Origin: Diplolepis rosae
Lineage: Eukaryota; Arthropoda; Insecta; Hymenoptera; Diplolepididae
NCBI GenBank assembly: GCA_030998225.1
Contig: JAPYXD010000555.1
Location: 9,238,001 to 9,302,000, forward strand
DNA: 64,000 nucleotides
Direction: 5' to 3'
Positions 1-12,200 of this stretch are shown here, in pieces (the first letter of the stretch is position 1; each line of letters begins with the position of its first letter). Under the pieces are notes generated by a model. The model did no database searches. It was not told the origin of the DNA and saw only the letters and a program-made list of their open reading frames with translations. A program made the position numbers and the translations under genes.

Positions 1-216
1 AGTAAGAATGAGTTCGTTAGCTAACCATAACCGCCCTAAATTTTGAAAATTGGAGCAATTTTGAATTTAACTCGTACCTAGAGTTTAAATACAGTGCATA
101 CATTATACCATATATAATTTACAAAAATCATGGAATATATTAAGGTGTCTTTAATTTTTAATTTTTAATAAAAGTTAATTTTATAACTCACGAGCCTCTG
201 TATTTGATTGTTACAG
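1..216. other. Intron upstream of SPH copy 1 exon A
   Basis: Non-coding. The stretch resembles 26888-27305, the intron sequence before exon A of copy 3: both contain an ATTTTGAAAATTGGA-like segment, a 'taaggtgtctttaat' segment and 'aagcctct/gagcctct'. It ends in the acceptor TTACAG at 211-216. The upstream coding exon, which would carry the signal peptide, is outside the window. Confidence 0.6.
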
Positions 217-3200
217 AATCAAACTCACCACAACTGGAAAGAAAAATAATAGAAAGAGTATACGGTGCCCAATATAAGTTTGAAAATTTCGAGCAAAACG
301 AATTAAAAAGTGTAGTTGCTATAATGGTTGGAGAATTCTCTTGTTATGAAATAGTATGTATGGCGAACATGATCTCACCAAAAGTCGGTTTGACTTCTGC
401 AAAATTTGAGATGTAATAATACACTGAGAGAAAAGTTTTGTTCAAATTAAACATATCGTTTTTTTGATTGAGTTTATTAAATTTAAGACAATAATTTATT
501 TGTATTGACCAAGAATTTGTTTGATTTCAGTAAATACAAAATATGTATCTTCTTGATTAAAAAAAATTATGTATTTGAGACGATTTGTTTGATTCAAACA
601 AGGGATTTTTTGAAACTGATTAAAGAATTTGCTTAATAATAATTTATTTTAAATAATAAGATTATTTGTTTGATTCAAACAAATAAAATTGGCAGAGAAG
701 TATGCAATGCATCCGCGCTAAGGGCGCTGACGGTACTTCCTGATTTCCTAACCTCGCTTCATGTGTTCCGGGTACCAGTTCCGGTATATCGATCGGAAAT
801 CTAGTTGAATCCAGTGCAATCCAGTGAATCCAGTGCAATAAGATTCGAGCTAATATGGAAAAAATATCCGAATTATTAAAATCGTGGGAAATCCCAAATA
901 ATATTATAGAAGAATTCGAAGGTAAGACACTTTCTTTCGAGCTACTTTACTTTTTTATTACACTCTTATTGCACATATAGTTTGCCTAACCTCATTTTTT
1001 GATTTTTTATATTTTTTTCATGCATCATTACTAATTATCATTCCACTGTTCATTTCATTATTTCTTCATAAATAGTGCAAGAAATAGATGAATTTGTTTT
1101 ATTGAATCTGAAAGAAGATGAGATTAATCAACTCTTCAAAGGGAAATCACTTGGGCTGAAAGTGAAGTTTCAAACTAGATTGAAAGAATACGTTGAAAGG
1201 CAGAAGGTAAAAATTTTACAAACAGGTTTCAAAGTGATACATTGAGAATCATAAAAATATATCTTAAATATACGCTTTGCTTTTATACAATTACATGGAT
1301 ATAATAGTTAGACTACTTTATTGTCTTTAATAGGATTGTTCAGAAGTGTCAATTCATGTCACCAAGCGTAAAATTGAAAGTAATAATGACTCAAATTTAA
1401 CGAAAAAATCGCATATAGGTGCTCATAAAGAAAACCTCGATGTGAATAACTTTGATAACACATTTGACATAGAATGTGAAACTTTGTTGGAAAACAAATA
1501 TGAACAAAATTCCGACCAATGTCAAAACCAAACGACAGCTAATGAAATAACAGAAACGAGCATTGATGATATATTATTTAATTTGCATGAACTTGTGAGT
1601 TTTTACGCAATTCATTACCTCTCCCCTTTTGAAAGTTATAGTAACAATAGATAGTTGGACATTTCATTACCTTTCCCCTTTTCAAAGTTATAGTGACAAT
1701 AGATGTTTGGAAATCTATATATTTTCGGGATTTCGAAACGTTTTTACGTGAAACAAATACTGGTTCAATATTCCTTGAAAAGAATGAAAATAAAGTTTTG
1801 GATGCTCAAAAGCAGAAGAGATTAGTTGATTTGATTATCAACCATTTTATGGAACGTCGCACTTGCACTTCTGGCAAAGTTCAATTGTATGTTTTCACTT
1901 TTATTCATTTTTATTCCCATCACGGAGTTTTCAAATTTTTTAAATAAGTTCTCTCAACCATTCTTTTATTGCTTCCATTATACATTTATTCAACAGCACA
2001 ATTCATTTTGTGAAAGTGTCAAACTGTATAGTTACTCCAGATAATTATATGGTTGAGAGGTTGAGGTAACTCTTAAAAATTTGTGAACTATATTTTTCTA
2101 TAGCAATGCGTCGTTGTCATAATCATACAGTTTCTTCCAGTATTTAAAAAAGATTAACATTAGTGATTCAGTTATCCCATTTATTTCTTTCAAAGTCCAT
2201 AATTGAAGAATCGTCACTTTGCTATTCTTTCGAGAAAAATCTCAGGGACCTTTCCGAAAGAAGACCATTCTGTCTACTACGTTGCTCCAAAAACAAATGG
2301 ACCAAACCAAACACTTTCGAAAGGCAAGCTTGTAGATTAGTACCGTAATTGGATGACTGCAAATGCGAAAATAGGTTTGATCACTCGAAAAGGGAACAAT
2401 ACTAGCGAAGGCGAAGAGGCTACTTTGGATAATGAGAAAAATCTTCATTATGCTCGTAAGACTGAATTTATAAAAATTAATATTTTATTCAATGAAATGA
2501 TTTTTCGAATTTATAATCACAGTTTTTGGAAGATGAGCGGTCGAAAAATGAGGCTGTTCAGTGGTTACTAAATAATCGAGAACCATGGGACTCAGTAATT
2601 AAAAACTGGAAAAAGTGTATAGACTTTAGATTACAAGATTTGATCTCAAAGCCTGGAAATATTCAAACTATATTTGAACATTGGCCTGTATTGCAACAAC
2701 CACGTGGAATAGAGCTAGTAGGTTTTATTAAATATATGGCTGATTTCTGTATGAATAAAACGTTTTATATGATTTTGAACAATTGTTTTTTTGATTCTAG
2801 ATAAATATTGATTTCGCGTACAAATTTCGCAGAGAGGGCCAAGGGCCAAATATTTGTAGAATGGCCAGAGTTCTCTAGAAAAATTTTTAAACTTATGCAA
2901 CAGGAAATAAAGGACAAAGCTGCATTAACTTTGTTAGAAACACTTGAGCTACCTAATACTTCTGATGGTACTTAAATAAAAATGAACACTAAATAAGAAT
3001 TAATCACCATTAAATGAGTATCATATACATAATCTATAATTCATTTTTCAGATACAAAGAATCTCAAATTGTTACTTCTTTTACCAGCACTTATCCCACC
3101 AACTTGCAGGTTTAAAACAAACAAAAAACCACCTTCATTTTGGAAGCCAAGCATCGCCACTTCTCAAGACACCTTTATTTTACATGAAAAGGTAAATGTA

Positions 3201-6200
3201 AAAAAACTTTTTGTCGCGTATATTTTTTTGCCATTGAAATTTATTTATGCGTTGTGCTTCTGCATTTTAGATTCCTGGGAACATTGACAAAACAGTCAAA
3301 GACTTGAGAGATAAACTTTGTCTATTTGAATTATCATTGCAGCCATTCATTCTTGTAGTAGGACCATCACAAGAATCCATAAACGCAATTTATGTGTGCA
3401 TTGATTGAACGAAATATAAGGTGCCACGGATGTTAAATGCAGTAGACCTTTGCTATAAAGCGATGCATGTTCTGCACGCCGAATATTCGCCTGTATGCGA
3501 ACAAGTATGGTTATTATTGCAAAAAGCAATTTACCATCAGGAAACAGATTGGGACAGAAAGATAACGGGTGTAAATACAATTTTAAGAATGTTGAAAGAT
3601 ATGCAGTAGGTAACATTGGACTGTATTTCCATGAGGCTTATTAACCTCGTTCCATAAGGAAGAACGAAGTTTCTATATGGTCTGACTCCCTACAAATCAT
3701 AAAAAATACTTCAATTCGAATTCTCAAAAATAGATAGAACTTCTTCCCGTTATTTAGTAACGGAAAAGTAAATTCTCAAGAGATTTAGATTTTCTTAAAC
3801 TATTGACAAACTGATGTTAATTTGAATTAATACTTTTTAATTACAAAGAGACTTATTTACCTTGCTTTATAACGTATAAATAATTTTTCAATATGGGTTA
3901 ATTCCTTCAAAATTTCAAAACACTTGAACTTAAATTTTGAAATACCAATCCAATTTTTGTCGTTATTTAGAAACAAAAGTGTTTAAAAGCTTTTAATTTC
4001 TTTGAACTTATATTTATACTTTGTAATTTTGAAGATACTTGTTTTCCTTATTTAGTAAAGAATACCTATGTACCTTGTAATGAGCAAGGAATATTCATCT
4101 TTATAAATGATTCAAATTTTGTTAAAATTTTAAAGAAATTTAAACTTTAATTCTAAAATTCGGTGGAACATCTTTCTGTTACTTAGTAGCGACAAAGTAA
4201 ATTTTAAACATCTTTAAAATTCCGTGGACTATCAGCGAACTCCAATTTTAGATTTCTGCTCTTGAATTCCAAAAAAAATTCCTTTTTATTATGCACTGAG
4301 AAAATTACATAATTTCAAGAGCTGCGAGTTTAAAACTTGAAAATATTAAAATGTACATGTGTTATATTTGCAGTGAGAGATACCAAACCCCATCATTTTT
4401 GATACGTCACTTACGCCTTTAAAAAGCATCTTGTGAAAAAACATAGTCAAACTGTTGAAAAAAACCACATACACAATTCAAAAAAAAAATTCATCCCAAC
4501 ATTTCCTGTATTAAATATAAAATCTCAAGAAACTTCTTCAAATGAATCGTTACTATTGCTAGACGACGTTACGATCACACCAACTCAACTAAAAACTGTT
4601 GTGAAAAACTCAGCGGTAAATTTTCTGGCTAAATTACACAATCATAATTCTATTCCACGCAGTGTAGTTCAGACCATTGTAGATTATACTCAAGATTTTC
4701 ATGAGACAGGGTATTTAGAGTTTCTGAAAGAAAAGGTTTTAAATATTTTTGAAAAAGACAGTACCAGTGAAAAAGATATTCAAGACATAAAGATTATGTT
4801 TAATATTTGTCAAAATCCTTTTGAAGACTTAAATACAGAGTACAAAAGGCTGAAATTTTTCAAATCCACTGGTTATTTTATTGAACCACAGCCATACGTA
4901 ATCGGGCAAACTGAAGTTAGTAAATTAGAAAATAGTGTTACAGTTAAAGTACCAAAAAATGTAGAAGGTCAATTTATTTCAGTTAGAGAAATTTTAAAAC
5001 GCTTCCTTGAATTACCTGGATTTTTAGACGTTGTTTTAAATTATATCACTTGTTTATACGATTCGGATTCCAATTTCATGTTTAATATAGTTCAGGGAAA
5101 ATTATGGACAAATATAAAATCTAAATATCAGGACAAAATTATCATTCCACTGATAGTCAACTACGATGATTATGAAGCACAAAACCCTTTAGGCTCTCAT
5201 GCTGGGATTCAAAAATTGGGTGCGACGTACTTGGTTTTACCAACATTGCCACCACAATTTCAATCGTCATTAAAAAATATTTTTTTAACATTATTATTTT
5301 ACGAACGTGACAGAGAGCAATTCGGAAATCGGGCTTGTTTTAGATCTTTGTTGAAAGAATTAATTGAGCTTGAAACCAATGGAATAGTTATTAATAATAA
5401 ACGAATTTTTTTTTTGTTGCTTACTCATAATAGGAGATAGCTTGGGGGTTCATAAAATATGTGGATTGGTTGAAAGCTTTTCTGCAAATTACACCTGTCG
5501 AATTTGTAAAGTCAAAAAAGAATGTCTTCGTAGCCAAACTATAGAAGTTGAATCTTTGCTCAGAGCAATCCATGATTATGAAGATGATCTTGAAGGAAAT
5601 GTTTCTAACACTGGAATAAATGACTATTGTATTTGGAATGATTTGCCGTCCTTTCATATATTCACAAACACCTACTTAGACTTGATGCATGATTTTTGGG
5701 AAGGTGTGTGTCCATATGATCTAAGTGGAATAATTCTCCATTATATAAGAAACAAGTTTTTCACATTAGAAGATATAAATGACAGAATACTCGGATTTAA
5801 TTATGGTTCAATTAAACAAAATAAAGTTCCATTCTTAAAGAAAGACAAACTAAAAAACGGCAAATTAGGCTTCTCAGCGTCAGAAACAAAGACATTTGTT
5901 AAATATCTGGGTCTTATGATTGGAGATCTTATACCTGTAAATGATGAACATTGGAATTTATTAATATATTTGCAAAAAATTAACGATCTTCTCAGCTCTA
6001 GGTTCTTTAATAAAAACTGCCTTGCTTTACTTAAAATCCTCATTTCCGACCATCACAAATTATACATTAGTCTTTTTGGAGAAACTTTAAAACCAAAACA
6101 CTATTTTCTTCTTCACTATCCCCAAATGATTGAAAATGTAGGTCCCTGTAAAAATCTTTGTTGTATGAGAACAGAAGCAAAACATAGACCTTCTAAAATA

Positions 6201-9200
6201 GCGGCACATTTGTCTAATTCTTCTGTAAACTTACCACTGACGGTAGCAATTAAGCATCAATATCAACAATGTTATGATTTCATGTGTCAAGATTCTCTTA
6301 TTTTTCTCATAGAGTCTGGTGCTACACAAACGCCTTATGACGAGAAATTAATGAATTTTCGAGAGTATTTAAGTAGTGATTTTCTAAATGATTCAGGTGT
6401 GAATTCGCCATCATGGTTGAGAATCGATAATATAACTTATAAGCCATATATGGTGCTAGCTATATCAACAGATGACCATATCAGAGACGGATCCAGGGGG
6501 GTGGTCCTGGGGGTCCAGCCCCCCCCCCCCCCCCGAAATATCAGACTCCCTCAAATCTCACTAGCGAAAAAATTCGAGTTTGTCTAACACAATTCTAACG
6601 TCATGTTTTGTGAAAGCCAAAATATCTTTTATTTTTAAATTTCTCGATCGGACCCCTCCCAAAATTTTTTTCTAGATTCGTCCCTGGACCATATTATGCC
6701 AAACTTTGCACAAATCCTTAAAATTTTAATAAATTCAGAACAAAAGTGTCTTTTTATCACAAAAAAGTTTAAAACTTTAGGTTTCTGTAGCCATGTAAAT
6801 GCGTATGAGATTCTTTTAACTAACGATTTAGTTTCAGTTTATATCGACGATATCTTCAGTAAATTTCCAACTTGCATACAAAATGCAGCAGACGGGAGAT
6901 ATTTTATTGTTTATAATGAATGTCATTAGTATGAAAAGTTTGTAAAAAAAACACTAAATAAAAATTTTTCCTGATGAAAACATATTTGTATTTTATATAT
7001 TTTCAAGGAGAAAAAAATTATTTGAATCAAATAAATGTAATTCTGAATACGTTCTAATCAAATATGGTTTCGATTCAAAGCACTTTTCCTTTCATTAAAA
7101 AATAGTGCATTTTGGATGAAAAAAACGTTTTGTTTCAAAAAAGTTCTTTCGAGCTAAAATATATTTGATATAGGACGAATTCAGTTCTGTATTTCTTTGA
7201 TTCAAGTAATCTTTTTTTTTGTGTACATACCTTCCTCTTTTGAAATGAGCAAATTAAATTTTAGCTGAATAAATTATTTTTTAAATTTTAACGAAATTGA
7301 TTTTTAATTTAAATAACATTTATATTTAATTTAAGCAAAATTTATTTTTAATTAAAACAAAATTAATTTTGAAATCAAACAAATATGGACAAACAAAAAA
7401 TAATCCAAACAAAAATTTTAGTACTTTTAAACAAAATATTTGTTTGTATCAAACAAATTTGGTCAAAAAAACAATAACTCAAACAAGAAGCTTGCAAGTT
7501 TTGAATAAAATATTTGTTTGAATCAAACAAAAACCGTCGAACAAAGAATTTGTTTCAATCAAACAAACAATTGTTTGGCCGTATAATAAAGGAATAATTT
7601 GTTTGAATCAAACAAATTTTGTTTGGATCAAACAAACATTCCTCTCAGTGTAGTATATATATATCCAACTATCGAATGTAAGTTCAAAGGCAGATCATAA
7701 TCACCATTAAAAATTGAGACATTTCTTCTAATATTTATAAATATGTTGTGACACGTAAGATTTTATATTACCTGTTTACCAGGTGTACAAGTATGAAACC
7801 GGTAATGACATCTATGTGTCGCTAGGTAAAACTATACGCTCTGTAAAACCAAATCATTGACGCTATTTCTTCACATTGAGTTCTGTCAACAATATTCAGT
7901 TCATAAACAATCATGTTTCATACAACAACTAATTTTTTTTCGCTAGTAAAAATGTCGATTTTTGTGCCTTCAAACTACGATTTGCGGACATCATTGATTT
8001 TCTGTTACCAATTGAAGAAATCTGCTTTGGAAGCCCATCGAATGCTTGTGAAAGCTTACGGCCAGCATGCTCCAGGCAAAACACAGTGTTTCGAGTGGTT
8101 TAAAAAATTCAAAAGTGGTAATTTTGATGTGAGAAACGAAGATCGTGGAAAACCACCAAAAAAGTTCGAAGATTGGGATCAGAAGGGTGTTATCTGGTTT
8201 GACCTTCTGAAACCAGGTGAAACAGTTACTGGTCAACGCTACCAACAACAATTAGCCGATTTGAATCGTGCTTTGCGCCAAAAACGTCCAGAATATCAAA
8301 CTAGGCAACACAAAGTGATTTTTCTTGATGACAATGCACCAGCACATCGAACAAAAAAGACTCGGGAATTGGTAAATACGTACAGCTGGGAATCCCTCCC
8401 CCATGCGGCTTATTCACCAGACTTGGCTCCACCTGACTACCACTTATTTTCATCAATGGGGCACACACTTACTGAACAGCGCTTCGATTCGTACGAAAAT
8501 GTGAAAAAATGGCTCGATGACTGGTTTGACTAAAAAAACGAACAATTTTTTTGGCGAGGCATACACAAATTGCCAGAGAGATGGGAAAAATGTGTGGCTA
8601 GCAATGGCCATTACTTTGAAGATTGAATGTATAACCATTTTTATTAAATAAACGTGTATTTTCTCAAAAAAATTACCGGTTTCATACTTGTACACCTGGT
8701 AATTGACTCTCATAAATTCAACAAAAAAAGTCATTTAATAAGCTAGAACTGGGTTAGTTATGAAAGTTAACAAGTCTAAAAATTAGAACTGGTCTAAGCA
8801 GTTTTTTATGTGCTGAAGGTGCTATGCATATTACATTGTATTACAGATTCGTTTTATTTCAATTTTTAACACTCTTGTATCTTAGCCATTATTATTATTC
8901 TCAAAATTTCTAATATTATGCTCTTTAAGGCGGTATTCTAGTCTAGAATTTTGAAAAAATCGATTTTTTTCCCATATTTTTGAAGAATAGACCTTTAAGA
9001 ATATTTCCTCCAAAGGAATTTTAAAAATTTTAATTATTTACGGAGTTACACTGAGAAAACATCCTGGGCATTGTGACGTGATATATGTAGTTGAAATTGT
9101 CCTTAACTACTTTTTGTGGTTGAATTCAAGCAATGGTTGACCCGTCAATGTAGGTACTAAAAGTGGTCGCAGTGACTAAGTAATGTTGTCACAGCAACTA

Positions 9201-12200
9201 AAGGGTTTCCCAATAAGGGTGATATGTTTTGAAATTGAAAAAAAACACTGAATATTCATTCGGAATTGATCGAAATCTTTTTTATTATATTGGATATTCT
9301 ATGCCATTTATGATTTAAACAATATATCGGCCAAATGTCCCCCGAGACTTGAGCCAAAAATGCGCCTCATCAGAAAAGATGATTTTTTTATGAAAATTGG
9401 GATCATTTTCAATTGATTCCAGAGCCCAATCCGCGAACTCCCGACGCAAACGATGGTCATTAGGCTTCAGTTCTTGGGCCAGAATCATCTTATTGGGATG
9501 CAGGCCAAGATCCAATCGCAAAATACGCCAGGTAGTCATCCTGGACAGGCCCAATTCCTGAGATCGGCGTGGCACGGACAATTCACGGTACGGCGGCTAT
9601 ATTCTGTGTAGAACGTGCGGTACGCATACGATTTTTAGGCTTAGTATCCAATAGAGTAAATTCACTCTCCAACTTATCGATTATTCGACGAATTGAGAGC
9701 GCGGATGGAGCAGAATGACGACCATATTTTGCACGATATGCTCTTTGAACACCGACAAAACTTCTCGAATTTTGATAAAATAATTGGACAATTTCCAAAC
9801 GTTGTGGAAGCGTGAAACTACTCATGATTAAATGGCAAACCTTACTGATGACAACTGACAGCAGATGTCAAAAATTTCAGTTCAAATGAGCCCGATAGGG
9901 ACATTCAAAATCATATCACCCCTATTGGGAAACCCTTTATGTAATGTTGTCACAGTCACTATATGTAAGTGTCAACTATAAATTTATGTAAAATCAAATT
10001 CCTAAAATGAAATGCATGAAATCACTACATGGAACATTGTATTTTTCATAGCACCTCTTTTGAAAATCTGTTTGTCGGCATCTGTAGAGCGGGTTGAAAC
10101 TTTAAAAGTAGTAGGATTTAAAATCACAGTTTCGAGCCGCTCGACTCATCAAATCAAATTCTCAAAAGAGTTGCTATCAGTTGCTATAAAAAATAATATG
10201 CATTACTCGAAACAATACACAACGGATTCAACGAGTGTGAAGTTTGCTGCACTGGTTATAGCGACTACGTTATTCTAGCTATGACAACTCAATGTTTCAA
10301 GTTCTCATAGCTAGGTTTAAGAGTTAAGGACAATTTCAACGATGTTAACTAGTCGCCACGACCGGGTATTCAGAATATGGCTACCATGGCTACAAATCAT
10401 GTTACTGTAGCCATGGGTCAAGAAGCGACAACAAGTCTCCCTCGTTACAGTCACTTTTTTATTTTCAACTACATTATTCCTAGTCATTATGACCAGATGC
10501 TATTTTTCTCTGTGTATAAACCACAACACATGAATTGTCCACCTGTTTCATTAAGCTGGTGTAAGTGGCAAAAAGCAGCGGCTGAGGGTACATTAGATGA
10601 CTTTGTTCACGAAAACCCCCCTCTGAATGACAAAATATTAGAAGCAATCAAGCCGATATACGAAAGTTTATCCGATGAAAATTTGCTGCACCGTTGTTTG
10701 GGCTCGAAAACCCAAAATAACAATGAATCGCTGAATTCATTGATTTGGACTTTTGCGCCGATTCATGATAAATAAAGTCTTAAAATACAAAAAAAAAATT
10801 TCTTTTGTTCATTTTTTTCAACTTTTACATACGAAATCCGTATTTGAACGCAACGCAATAACTTAGCAGCAAGTTGCCTTCTCCATGATATCTTAGGAAC
10901 GGCTTATCTGATACAAAAACACCAAAGCGTTTTGCATTCGGTATGACAGTGGCTACTAAATGAACAATGGACATTAATTTTCAACTAATTTTGTTAATTT
11001 TATTTAGAAAAAACCAAAAAAATTGAAATTAGTTGTTTTTTTCGCTGTTTTTTGTTTAAAAAATATAGAAAAAAATCAAAATTGTAACATGATTGTAGTT
11101 CCCTTTGTGAGTTCTTATGTGTAGAATATGTGGTTAAAATTTCAGAAGGATCGGTCCACTGGTTCTGGAGAAATCGTGAAGCTAGTCCGAAAAAACGTTG
11201 TTTTGAGAAAAACGCGGTTAAAGTTTTTTTTAACAAAAAATCATTAAAAAATCTTACATATACATATAATATAACATATACATATAACATATATACATAT
11301 AACATATACATACATATACATATAAATTCGAAAAATGTAAAAAAAAAAATCGATTTTTCCAAAGTGACCAACTAGAATACACCCTTAATTCCTTGTGAAC
11401 AGCAGACTTGCTTTCTTTTCGTCCATTATGGTACTATAGATGAATCACTGCATGCGAATATAAAAAATTTATGTGTCATTATAAACAAAAATTTTATGAA
11501 TCTGTTTACTCATTTTCTTGTTTAAATTAGTAATGTATATAACATAGTAAGATGGACTGAAGAACATGAAATAATAGCAGTCACTTACAACGAAAACCTG
11601 CTGATTGATGAATTCATAAGCCTTGACAAGCACATGAATGAAAATACGGACGTTTTTTTAGAATATCCTACAGAACTTGCAATGATAGTGGTAAGAGAAT
11701 TCAATAATAATAAACAGTTAATTCAAATTAAATCAGGATGGATATTCATAATTAAATGGTTTTCTGATCACAGCTATGGATTTAGCTTTATTATATCGAT
11801 GAGTCCATTATGTTACAGGATTTGTAGTCTATTTATTGGTTGTTTTAGGGTATTTTTTTTATTTATTTTTTATTTTTTGTAAATTGCAGCTTTTGCCTTG
11901 GCTTTGATCTCCTGCGAGCATTGTCGCTCGTCACGCAATCACCCTCATTGCGTGCCTAGGCACATAATATACTATTGTTGGTTTTACTATCTCACTTGTT
12001 ATCACAAGATCTTGGCTAGTAACACCAACTAAAAAAATTGTTGTGCTATCTAATCAAATAGCTGAGGCATATGTTACAAATCGAAGTAGTTGGTTTTACT
12101 AATCATTTTTTTCTGTGTATAAGTGTGTTGTCCTATACTTGAATATTCTTCTTTCTCCGCCAATTTTTTGGTTGGAATGTTATTACTAAGCCGCCATGAA

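Larger units (their letters stand above)
422..7650 (+). mobile_element. CACTA-like (EnSpm-type) DNA transposon, complete ends, degenerate
   Basis: The ends are CACTGAGAG and CTCTCAGTG, flanked by TA at 420-421 and 7651-7652. The paralogous intron of copy 3 (from 27502) is the empty site: TAATAATA continues directly into a TTACATTTATATCC-like sequence, so the target duplication is 2 bp. Internally there is a multi-exon ORF with a SAM-like domain (855-3609), a Tnp2-like transposase (4351-6929), and clusters of near-palindromic subterminal repeats. Two-base duplications, subterminal repeats and this transposase type fit the CACTA superfamily. The element is inactive in this copy because of stops, frameshifts and a nested MITE. 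Confidence 0.8.
9049..10514. mobile_element. CACTG-ended non-autonomous element
   Basis: The ends CACTGAGAAAA and TTTTTCTCTGTG are flanked by TA (9047-9048, 10515-10516). No transposase of its own is visible outside the nested DD41D copy. The interior has repeated TAATGTTGTCACAG segments (9181 and 9942) that flank the nested insertion. Ends and 2-bp duplication fit mobilisation by the CACTA-like transposase (inference). It interrupts the Kolobok-like element. Confidence 0.6.
8929..11384. mobile_element. Kolobok-like element with TTAA duplication, host of nested elements
   Basis: The ends are GGCGGTATTCTAGTCTAG and an inverted match at 11360-11384 (ACTAGAATACACCC). TTAA flanks both sides (8925-8928, 11385-11388). 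Copies 2 and 3 of the SPH intron give the empty site of matching length. TTAA duplications occur in piggyBac and Kolobok; the ends and the residual protein (10519-10775) point to Kolobok, though I cannot exclude another family. It holds a nested CACTG element (9049-10514), which itself holds a DD41D element. Confidence 0.65.

Noticed and set aside
11000..11371. Frames of 123 and 81 codons on both strands
   Set aside because: Produced by the ACATAT simple repeat and the A/T-rich end of the Kolobok-like element; low complexity, no domain.
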